A DNA stretch of 64,000 nt from Phyllobacterium trifolii (GTDB taxonomy: Bacteria; Pseudomonadota; Alphaproteobacteria; Rhizobiales; Rhizobiaceae): contig NZ_JACHXN010000024.1 in assembly GCF_014192095.1 (NCBI RefSeq), positions 1-64,000 on the forward strand, in the 5' to 3' direction. Every line of letters begins with the position of its first letter. Positions within the stretch are counted from its first letter, which is position 1. This document shows positions 51,466 to 58,656 of this stretch, one piece after another. A program made the position numbers and the translations under genes. Under the pieces are notes generated by a model. That model saw only the letters and a list, made by a program, of their open reading frames with translations, made no database searches and was not told where the DNA came from.

Positions 51466-51668
51466 CGGCGCAAACACCTGTCCCCTCGAAACAAAAACGG
51501 CCGTTCTTTTTCAGGCGCGGCCCTATGGAAAATATCGCGACTGGTCTGATCGGCCTCGGATTCCTGATGCTGTTCCAGCCCTTCCTTCTGATCTTTTACA
51601 CGTGGTCGCTGGTCACACTGCTGGCGGGTACTCTCATGTTCATCATCGTTTCAAAGTTCCCGGAGTAG
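51462..51668 (+). CDS. Small membrane protein embedded in the ABC operon (68 residues)
   Basis: MTAQTPVPSKQKRPFFFRRG is a basic, cytosolic head; two hydrophobic helices follow (about residues 24-44 and 46-62). The gene overlaps the permease stop (ATGA) and is three bases from the ATPase, so it is translated with them. The rhizobial glycerol transporter operon (glpSTPQUV) also has a small membrane protein gene (GlpU, DUF2160) among its ABC genes; this one sits in a similar place but I cannot show homology. Probably a transporter accessory subunit. Confidence 0.75.
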   Translation: MTAQTPVPSKQKRPFFFRRGPMENIATGLIGLGFLMLFQPFLLIFYTWSLVTLLAGTLMFIIVSKFPE

Positions 51669-51671
51669 ACG

Positions 51672-52769
51672 ATGGCAGAGATCAGAATAGAAAATCTGCG
51701 CAAGGAATTTGGTGCTTTCAGTGCAGTGGAAGATTCGAGCTTCGTTGTCCGTGATGGCGAATTCCTGGCCCTGCTTGGTCCGTCAGGCTGCGGCAAGACA
51801 ACGACGCTGCGGATGATTGCGGGTCTTGAGCTGCCGACCAGCGGCAAGATCTTCCTTGGCGGTGAAGATGTCACGTTCAATCGAGCCCGGGAGCGGGATA
51901 TTGCTTTTGTCTTCCAGCTCTTTGCGCTTTATCCGCACATGAATGTACGCAAGAACATAGCGTTTCCACTGCTTGCGCAGGGTGTTGCCAAAGCAGAAAT
52001 CCGCGCGCGCGTCGAGGAGACAGCAAAGCTCTTGCAGATCGATCATATCCTCGACAGGTCGGTATCGGGACTGGCGGGTGGCGATCGTCAGCGCGTGGCG
52101 CTCGGAAGGGCAATCGTCCGGCGGCCAAAGTGCTTTCTTATGGATGAACCTCTCGGCACATTGGATGCAGAGTTTCGCGACCTGATGGTACGGGAACTAC
52201 GGGAGCTGCATAACAGAATCCGTGCCACCACAGTCTACGTCACCCACGACCAGCTGGAGGCGATGGCGATGGCGGACAAGATTGCTGTGATGAACCACGG
52301 TATCATCGAGCAATTCGGTACGCCTCAGGAAATCTATAATCGTCCGGCGACCATGTATGTCGCTGATTTTATCGGCTCGCCGCCGATGAATTTTCTGCGA
52401 TTTACGGCTGGCTTACAAAAAGGCGCGCGATCCGTTGTCGTCGATGGCGTGGATATTTCTGTGCCGGAAATCCATCTCGACCTTGCGGAAAGCGAATTCG
52501 CGCTTGGAGTGCGGCCCGAAGATATAAGTTTCAGCGATGTATCCCCTTTGCGCGGCGCTGTCTTTGGCAGCGAGTATCACGGGACCAACCAGATCGTCGC
52601 CGTGGAGATGGGTAAAGGACTGGTCAAGGCGCGAGTACCGGCCGACCAGAATTTCCGCATCGGCGAAACCGTGGGGCTCGAACTCAACTACGACAGACTG
52701 TCTCTCTTCGACTGCACATCCGGCAGAGCTGTTCCGTCGTCCCGCTATGCGGAGCATCATCATGGCTGA
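51672..52769 (+). CDS. ABC transporter ATPase with degenerate signature motif
   Basis: A 365-residue MalK-like ATPase. Walker A GPSGCGKTT, Q-loop VFQLFALYPHM, Walker B CFLMDEPLGTLD and switch VTHDQLEAM are intact. The signature reads LAGGD (residues 134-138) in place of LSGGQ: the serine that contacts the ATP gamma-phosphate is Ala and the Gln is Asp. The partner ATPase downstream has a canonical LSGGE, so a heterodimer would have one normal and one degenerate site. C-terminal TOBE domain present. Overlaps the second ATPase by eight bases. Confidence 0.9.
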   Translation: MAEIRIENLRKEFGAFSAVEDSSFVVRDGEFLALLGPSGCGKTTTLRMIAGLELPTSGKIFLGGEDVTFNRARERDIAFVFQLFALYPHMNVRKNIAFPLLAQGVAKAEIRARVEETAKLLQIDHILDRSVSGLAGGDRQRVALGRAIVRRPKCFLMDEPLGTLDAEFRDLMVRELRELHNRIRATTVYVTHDQLEAMAMADKIAVMNHGIIEQFGTPQEIYNRPATMYVADFIGSPPMNFLRFTAGLQKGARSVVVDGVDISVPEIHLDLAESEFALGVRPEDISFSDVSPLRGAVFGSEYHGTNQIVAVEMGKGLVKARVPADQNFRIGETVGLELNYDRLSLFDCTSGRAVPSSRYAEHHHG

Positions 52770-53769
52770 AGTCATCCTGCAAGGTATTAACAAGAATTTC
52801 GGCGAAACCCGTGCCGTCTCCGATGTGGATCTGGTTGTTGCCGACGGAGAATGCGTTGTCCTGCTTGGCCCCACCGGTGCCGGCAAGACCACTACGCTGC
52901 GCCTGATTGCCGGGCTGGAGCGCCCCGACAGTGGCCGCATCATTATTGGCGGATATGATGTGGCGAAAGAAGCGCCGGCGGGCCGCGACGTCGCGTTCGT
53001 TTTTCAGCAATATTCGCTCTATCCGCATCTGTCGGTCTACGACAACCTGGCTTTCCCCTTGCGGTCCCCGGCCCGCCGTCTCGGCAAGGATGAAATCGAC
53101 CGGCGCGTCCGAGAAGTCGCGCGGATGGTGCGCATCGACCACAAGCTTGAAAACCGCTCGACCCGGCTTTCGGGCGGCGAAATGCAGCGGGTCGCCATCG
53201 GCCGGGCGCTTGTACGCCGGCCGGCGATCTATCTCATGGACGAGCCACTTTCCTCGCTGGACGCGAAGTTGCGCGCCGATCTTCGGCTGGAACTCAAACG
53301 CATTCAGAAAGAGCTCGGATCAACGCTGCTCTACGTGACACACGATCAGATCGAAGCCATGACAATGGCCGATCGCATAGGCATTCTTACCGAGGGTCGA
53401 TTGGTGCAGATTGGAACGCCTCGAGAGATCTACAGCAACCCGGCGAATATTCATGTCGCTGCCCGGCTTGGGCAGCCGCACATTAATCTTTTTCCGGCTA
53501 ACCTTCTTCCGGACAGCAAGATCCCGGCAGGTACACAAACAATCGGGGCGCGGACCGAACATCTGGACATAACGCTAGGCGGCCATGTTAATGCGCACGT
53601 CGATTGGGTAGAGCACCTCGGAGACCAGAATCACCTGCATCTACGGGTCGGCGACTGCAAGCTGATCACCCTGGCCAACCAGCGTCTGCCCGTAAAACCG
53701 GGAGATCCAATTGGCCTAGCGCTAAGAGATCCTCTTTATTTCGGTGCGGATGGCAACAGGGTGGTTTGA
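52762..53769 (+). CDS. ABC transporter ATPase (canonical partner)
   Basis: A 335-residue ATPase, start MAEVILQGINKNFGE (GGAG eight bases upstream). Motifs all canonical: Walker A GPTGAGKTT, VFQQYSLYPHL, LSGGEMQRV, YLMDEPLSSLD, VTHDQIEAM. It and the preceding ATPase are distinct (not a recent duplication), like GlpS/GlpT in rhizobial glycerol transporters, so a heterodimeric ATPase pair is likely. Confidence 0.91.
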   Translation: MAEVILQGINKNFGETRAVSDVDLVVADGECVVLLGPTGAGKTTTLRLIAGLERPDSGRIIIGGYDVAKEAPAGRDVAFVFQQYSLYPHLSVYDNLAFPLRSPARRLGKDEIDRRVREVARMVRIDHKLENRSTRLSGGEMQRVAIGRALVRRPAIYLMDEPLSSLDAKLRADLRLELKRIQKELGSTLLYVTHDQIEAMTMADRIGILTEGRLVQIGTPREIYSNPANIHVAARLGQPHINLFPANLLPDSKIPAGTQTIGARTEHLDITLGGHVNAHVDWVEHLGDQNHLHLRVGDCKLITLANQRLPVKPGDPIGLALRDPLYFGADGNRVV

Positions 53770-53824
53770 GGGATTGCCGGATCCAAATGGTTGTTCAACA
53801 CGCGTAAAGACGAAAGACTGGAAA

Positions 53825-55510
53825 ATGCCGATGAAACACTTTTTCAACCGCAGGGAAAACATAGTCACCGAGTCGCTCGATGGTCTGTTGCTGACCAGTC
53901 GTCCGGGAATGCTTGCGCGGCTTGACAGCTATCCGGATATCAAGGTCATTCTGCGTGCGGATTGGGACAAGTCCAAGGTCGCCGTTATATCGGGCGGCGG
54001 TGCGGGTCATGAGCCTTCCCACGCCGGGTTTGTCGGAAGGGGCATGCTGACGGCCGCCGTATCGGGCGAGATTTTTGCCTCTCCCAGCGTTGATGCCGTG
54101 CTTACGGCGATCCGTGCTGTTACAGGGCCGAGAGGTTGCCTGCTGATCGTCAAGAATTACACCGGCGACCGGCTGAATTTTGGGCTCGCCGCCGAAAGAG
54201 CGCGCTCCGAAGGGTTCAGGGTGGAGATGGTCATCGTGGCCGACGATATCGCGCTTCCCGACCTTGCCCAGCCGCGTGGAGTTGCTGGTACGCTGTTCAT
54301 TCACAAGATCGCAGGTTTTCTCGCCGAACGCGGCGATAGCCTTGAAGATGTAGCTGCATCGGCTGCATCGGCGGCCAGCGAGATTGTGTCGCTGGGTGTC
54401 TCGCTGTCGACATGCTCGATCCCGGGCCAGGAGCAGGAACAACGCCTCGGCGCTGACGAGGGCGAACTCGGTCTTGGTATTCATGGCGAGCCGGGGGTCG
54501 AACGTATCGCGCTCCAGGAGTCCGGGAAGATCGTCGCCATTATGGCGGAGCGGCTTGCGGCAGCTCTGCGGGGGACGGGCGATTATGCGTTGTTGATCAA
54601 CAACCTTGGCGCTGTGCCGCCATTGGAAATGAGCCTCATTGCCCATGATGTTCTTGCGTCTTCGCTGGCGGATCGGGTGAAGCTGGTGATCGGCCCCTCG
54701 CCAATGATGACAGCACTCAACATGAACGGCTTTTCGCTTTCGCTCATCCGACTCGACGCAGAACGTGAGACAGCGCTTGCCTCTCCCGTCGACCCTCATG
54801 CGTGGGCTCCGCCGGTTCTACGGCATGGCCTGGATATCCTTCCCGCGCCCAAGGTCCCTGTTGGAGAGGCTATCGCCGCGGCGAGCCGCGATCCGTTGGC
54901 GGAAAAATTGGTAACCGCCGTGTGCCAGCATCTGATCTCGCTTGAAACCGAGCTCAATCGTCTAGATGCCCGCACTGGAGACGGCGATACGGGATCGACA
55001 GTTGCTGCCGGGGCACGAGGCGTGCTTGGCAAGATCAAATCATTGCCGCTCGCTGACAACGCGGGAACATTTGCAGCGATCGGTGGGATTTTGGCAACCA
55101 GTATGGGCGGATCAAGTGGCGTTCTACTCTCGATCTTTTTCACGGCAGCAGCTAAGGCAATGTCGGAGAAGAACAATCTGCCGGCCGCGCTGCTTGAGGG
55201 CCTCGACCGCATGACTTTTTACGGCGGAGCCAGACCGGGTGACAGAACCATGGTGGACGCGCTCGATCCGGCATTGCGAGCCTTGGCGGCAAGTGGACTC
55301 TCTGACGCTGCCAGGGCGGCAGCTGCGGGTGCCAATGCCACCATGGCCATGACCAAAGCAAATGCGGGCCGGGCATCGTATGTGGGTGCAGGGCATCTCG
55401 CCGGTGTCGCTGATCCGGGAGCCATCGCTGTCGCTGCTGCTTTCGAGACTGTTGCAAAGGAGGTCGATGGTAAAGTCGCGCGAGGGGAGACTTCTGTCGT
55501 TGCAGACTGA
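53825..55510 (+). CDS. Fused dihydroxyacetone kinase (DhaK-DhaL domains)
   Basis: A 561-residue two-domain kinase. The DhaK half has VISGGGAGHEPSHAGFVGRG, KNYTGDRLNFGLAAERA and GIHGEPG with H220, the residue that binds the ketose covalently. The DhaL half (from about 360) has the nucleotide site DARTGDGDTGSTVAAG, GGSSGVLLSIFF and GARPGDRTMVDAL. This single-chain layout is that of ATP-dependent dihydroxyacetone/triokinases and of tetrulose kinases. It would phosphorylate dihydroxyacetone, glyceraldehyde or a C4 ketose. It starts 55 bases after the second ATPase gene. Confidence 0.91.
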   Translation: MPMKHFFNRRENIVTESLDGLLLTSRPGMLARLDSYPDIKVILRADWDKSKVAVISGGGAGHEPSHAGFVGRGMLTAAVSGEIFASPSVDAVLTAIRAVTGPRGCLLIVKNYTGDRLNFGLAAERARSEGFRVEMVIVADDIALPDLAQPRGVAGTLFIHKIAGFLAERGDSLEDVAASAASAASEIVSLGVSLSTCSIPGQEQEQRLGADEGELGLGIHGEPGVERIALQESGKIVAIMAERLAAALRGTGDYALLINNLGAVPPLEMSLIAHDVLASSLADRVKLVIGPSPMMTALNMNGFSLSLIRLDAERETALASPVDPHAWAPPVLRHGLDILPAPKVPVGEAIAAASRDPLAEKLVTAVCQHLISLETELNRLDARTGDGDTGSTVAAGARGVLGKIKSLPLADNAGTFAAIGGILATSMGGSSGVLLSIFFTAAAKAMSEKNNLPAALLEGLDRMTFYGGARPGDRTMVDALDPALRALAASGLSDAARAAAAGANATMAMTKANAGRASYVGAGHLAGVADPGAIAVAAAFETVAKEVDGKVARGETSVVAD

Positions 55511-56114
55511 TCGGGAACTTGTGCTGGGACTGATCGAAGCCTGCCACGAGGCCATCGTGATCCATGCTGATGACCTGTGTGAGCTCGACCGGGCCATCGG
55601 CGACGGGGATCACGGGACCAACATGCGGCGTGGTTGCGAGGCGGTGTATCTCGATCGGGAACGATTGTGCAGCCTGCCGCTGCCACAGGCGATCGAGACG
55701 ATTGGAATGACGCTTGTCATGAGCGTCGGCGGCGCTTCAGGGCCGCTGTACGGAACCTTGCTAATAGAGATTGGGCGGCGGCTTGGCACCCGGGAAAACG
55801 AGGCGGATTTCGCCACCATCCTTGGAGAGGCGGTCGATGCAGTGGCGCGGCGCGGGCGCGCTCATGCAGGTGACAAAACGTTGCTCGACGTGCTTTACCC
55901 CGTTCAAACAGAAATGGTAAGGCAATCGGCCCTGATCAATATAGCCAAAAGGGCGGAGGTATCTGCTCAATTAACCGCTGACATGAAGGCGATGCGGGGA
56001 CGTGCTTCGTTCCTTGGAGATCGTTCCATCGGCCATGTCGATCCGGGGGCATCGAGCTGTGCCCTTCTGACAACAGCTATTTGCCGCTATCTGAGGGAGT
56101 ACCGTCCGGCATGA
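55467..56114 (+). CDS. dhaL: Stand-alone DhaL subunit (ADP-binding, PTS-type)
   Basis: A 215-residue protein starting inside the DhaKL gene, overlapping it by 44 bases in another frame; AAAGGAGG lies four bases before the ATG, so the start is firm. DhaL motifs: ELDRAIGDGDHGTNMRRG (Mg-ADP ligands), MSVGGASGPLYGTLL and GRAHAGDKTLLDVLYP. In PTS-dependent kinases DhaL-ADP is rephosphorylated by DhaM and transfers phosphate to the ketose on DhaK. Followed by DhaM with ATGA overlap. Confidence 0.92.
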   Translation: MVKSREGRLLSLQTDRELVLGLIEACHEAIVIHADDLCELDRAIGDGDHGTNMRRGCEAVYLDRERLCSLPLPQAIETIGMTLVMSVGGASGPLYGTLLIEIGRRLGTRENEADFATILGEAVDAVARRGRAHAGDKTLLDVLYPVQTEMVRQSALINIAKRAEVSAQLTADMKAMRGRASFLGDRSIGHVDPGASSCALLTTAICRYLREYRPA

Positions 56115-56512
56115 AAGGCAAGACTGCAAATGTGGGTATTGTGATCGTATCGCACTCGCCACTCGTTGCGAAAGGCACTGCCGATATGGTGCGCCAGATG
56201 GTCGGCGACAGCGTGCCGCTTTCATGGTGCGGAGGCAATCCCGAGGGTGGTCTCGGTACCAATGCGGCGGGTATTCTTGCGGCCATAGAGGCAGCATGGT
56301 CCGATCATGGAGTTGCGGTGTTTGTTGATCTCGGCGGCGCGGAAACCAACAGCGAAATGGCGATCGAAATGCTGGGCGAACCACGTTCCGGAATGGTCGC
56401 CATCTGCAATTCACCCTTGGTCGAGGGTGCGGTCATTGCCGCTGCGGAAGCGGCCGGTGGGGCGTCGCTCGCAAAAGTAGTTGCCACAGCCCAGGAACTC
56501 TCGCCCTCATGA
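56111..56512 (+). CDS. dhaM: DhaM-type PTS EIIA domain protein
   Basis: A 133-residue EIIA of the dihydroxyacetone family. The phospho-accepting H15 is in IVIVSHSPLVAKG; LSWCGGNPEGGLGTNAAGI and VFVDLGGAETNSEMA are typical. Start overlaps the DhaL stop (ATGA). In E. coli, DhaM carries EIIA, HPr and EI-like domains in one chain; here only the EIIA part is present, and HPr is a separate gene directly behind. Confidence 0.91.
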   Translation: MKGKTANVGIVIVSHSPLVAKGTADMVRQMVGDSVPLSWCGGNPEGGLGTNAAGILAAIEAAWSDHGVAVFVDLGGAETNSEMAIEMLGEPRSGMVAICNSPLVEGAVIAAAEAAGGASLAKVVATAQELSPS

Positions 56513-56853
56513 GCGACAAGCAGGATGCGAGAATACGGGAGACGGATCGCGTGACGGTGCAGCGGCAGACAGAAATCGAAGTCGTGCACGGGACCGGATT
56601 GCATGCCCGCCCTTCCGTGATTTTCACCCGTCTTGCCAAATCCTTTCCCTGCACGATCGAGATAGAGGTGAACGGTAACAGCATCTGGCTGAACGGCAAA
56701 AGCATCGTAAAGGTTATGGGAGCCAAAATCAGGAAGGGTTCCGTTCTGAAAATTCGCGCCGACGGAATTGGTGCGGCAGAAGCAATTGCGGCGTTGAAGG
56801 AACTGGTCGAACACAATTTCGACGAGGGAAAAGTCGATGGCCGAAATGTTTAG
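56509..56853 (+). CDS. HPr-family phosphocarrier, dedicated to the Dha kinase
   Basis: A 114-residue HPr with a 17-residue N-terminal extension. H32 in GTGLHARPSVIF is the phospho-histidine (His15 in classical HPr); KSIVKVMGAKIRKGSVL contains the Ser46-equivalent region. ATGA overlap with DhaM. A GTG at 56551 would give the normal HPr length. It likely passes phosphate from an enzyme I encoded elsewhere to DhaM. Confidence 0.89.
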   Translation: MSDKQDARIRETDRVTVQRQTEIEVVHGTGLHARPSVIFTRLAKSFPCTIEIEVNGNSIWLNGKSIVKVMGAKIRKGSVLKIRADGIGAAEAIAALKELVEHNFDEGKVDGRNV

Positions 56854-56918
56854 ATTGCAAGGCCATTTAAGGCTCGAGTTCAACGACGCTGACCGCACGG
56901 CGGCGGCGGCGAATTAAG

Positions 56919-57329
56919 ATGACGCGGGAAGTCATGGAAGATCCCATTGTGGCCTACAAGACCATTCTGGCCCAGATCATCGACAATCGCCCCTCAGGAA
57001 CCCGTCAGCGTCTGGCCGCGGCGCTCGGTAAACACCGGAGTTTCGTCACCCAGATTACAAGTCCGGCTTATTCCACGCCATTGCCGGCGCGGCATCTGGC
57101 GACAATTTTCAGGGTTTGTCACTTTAGTCCGACTGAGCAGGAACAGTTTGTGGCGGCCTATCATGCCGCGCATCCGGGAAAATTGCCGGACTTTGGCAGT
57201 ACCGATGGATTGAGATCGCTGTCACTGATGGTTCCGGATCTTGGAGACGATAAGAAAAATCGACTCGTGGATGAAGCAATCACAGACTTTGTCCAGAAGA
57301 TCGCAACACTTTTGGGGAGTTCAGACTAG
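56919..57329 (+). CDS. Putative HTH protein of the glycerone-kinase island
   Basis: A 136-residue protein I cannot place in a named family. RQRLAAALGKHRSFVTQITS (about residues 29-48) reads as a helix-turn-helix of the XRE type (RLAAALG-turn-SFVTQI). The rest is helical, with an acidic C-terminus. No signal peptide or membrane helix. Ribosome site poor; ATG 56934 is an alternative start. Its location between HPr and DhaK suggests a regulator of the island, perhaps binding the dyad at 48040, or a protein that senses kinase state; both are guesses. Confidence 0.6.
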   Translation: MTREVMEDPIVAYKTILAQIIDNRPSGTRQRLAAALGKHRSFVTQITSPAYSTPLPARHLATIFRVCHFSPTEQEQFVAAYHAAHPGKLPDFGSTDGLRSLSLMVPDLGDDKKNRLVDEAITDFVQKIATLLGSSD

Positions 57330-57460
57330 CGTCAGGGCCTATTAATATGATGGAAGTGGGCGCCAGAAACGGCCTCACGACCTAACCCGTTATCCTCAGG
57401 ATGGCTTGATGGTAAGGTCAAGAGCCGTGCTTGAATAAGTCGATGCCAGTGGAGGGCACG

Positions 57461-58465
57461 ATGAAAAAATTCATGAACAAGGCTGCCTCTATGGTTGCCG
57501 AAAGCCTCGAAGGCTTCGTTTCGGCCCACGACCGTCTGGTCGTGTTCGGTTCCGACCGGAAATTTGTGAGGCGGCGCCATCTTACGCCAGGAAAAGTTGC
57601 GATCATATCGGGTGGGGGAGCCGGTCATGAGCCTATGCATATCGGCTTCGTGGGACTGGGCATGCTGGATGCCGCCTGCACCGGACATATCTTTACCTCT
57701 CCGACGCCCGACCAGATTGTCGCTGCCATCGAAGAAACAGACACCGGAGCGGGATGCCTCCTGATCGTCAAGAATTATGACGGGGACTTGATGAATTTCG
57801 AAATGGCTGCGGAGGCGGTGACGGGGCGGCACGGGATCGAGACGGTTATTGTAAGCGACGACATTGCGGTGCCAGGCCCGCCGCGAAGCTCCGGCAGGAG
57901 GGGGGTTGCTGGTACACTCGTCGTCGAGAAGATTCTTGGAGCGGCCGCCGAGGCTAGAATGGATCTGGCCGGATTGAAGGCGCTTGGTGACCGGTTGAAC
58001 ACGCGGATACGTACAATGGGCGTGGCACTCGATGGTGTTACCGTTCCTGACACGGCACGTTCCACCTTTGTGCTGGACCCGGACGAGATGGAAGTCGGGG
58101 TCGGGATACATGGCGAGCCCGGGCTTTCCCGGCAGAAACTGGCCGATGCCGACACTATTGCCAGCATGATCTGCAATACCATCCTCGCCGATATAGATCT
58201 GCAAAACACGGACCGTGCGCTGGTCGTGGTAAACGGCTTCGGGGGTACTCCGACGCCAGAACTTTACCTCATTTACAACATTGTCCGTCGCCTGTTCGAA
58301 GCTAAAGGCATCAGTGTCGCGAGATCATTGGTAGGAACCTACGTGACCTCGCTCGATATGGCTGGTCTTTCCGTCACGTTGTCGTTGCTTGACGAGGAAG
58401 GGTTGCGTTTTTGGGATAGTCCCGTTTCGACAGCTGCGCTGCAATGGAGCTCTCCGGAAATCTGA
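57461..58465 (+). CDS. dhaK: Stand-alone dihydroxyacetone kinase subunit DhaK
   Basis: A 334-residue protein, start MKKFMNKAASMVAESLEGF with GGAGG six bases upstream. VAIISGGGAGHEPMHIGFVGLG, KNYDGDLMNFEMAAEAV and VGVGIHGEPG with H217 show a complete substrate subunit. It differs clearly from the DhaK domain of the fusion (53825). With DhaL and DhaM it makes a full PTS-type kinase. Last gene of the island; no terminator hairpin found behind it. Confidence 0.92.
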   Translation: MKKFMNKAASMVAESLEGFVSAHDRLVVFGSDRKFVRRRHLTPGKVAIISGGGAGHEPMHIGFVGLGMLDAACTGHIFTSPTPDQIVAAIEETDTGAGCLLIVKNYDGDLMNFEMAAEAVTGRHGIETVIVSDDIAVPGPPRSSGRRGVAGTLVVEKILGAAAEARMDLAGLKALGDRLNTRIRTMGVALDGVTVPDTARSTFVLDPDEMEVGVGIHGEPGLSRQKLADADTIASMICNTILADIDLQNTDRALVVVNGFGGTPTPELYLIYNIVRRLFEAKGISVARSLVGTYVTSLDMAGLSVTLSLLDEEGLRFWDSPVSTAALQWSSPEI

Positions 58466-58656
58466 ATTGCACCGGCTTTGCGACCTCTGACAGCTAGCTC
58501 TTGCACTGCAACAATTCCCGCCAGTTCGAAGGATTGTCTTCCACAAGACATTTATCGGAAAGTGCGATAGGATGAAATCAGTTATGCGTTATCAGCACCA
58601 GCTGTTGTGATGTGCAGGGGTGCCTGCGGAACTTCCGCCAACCCCGAAGGACTGAT

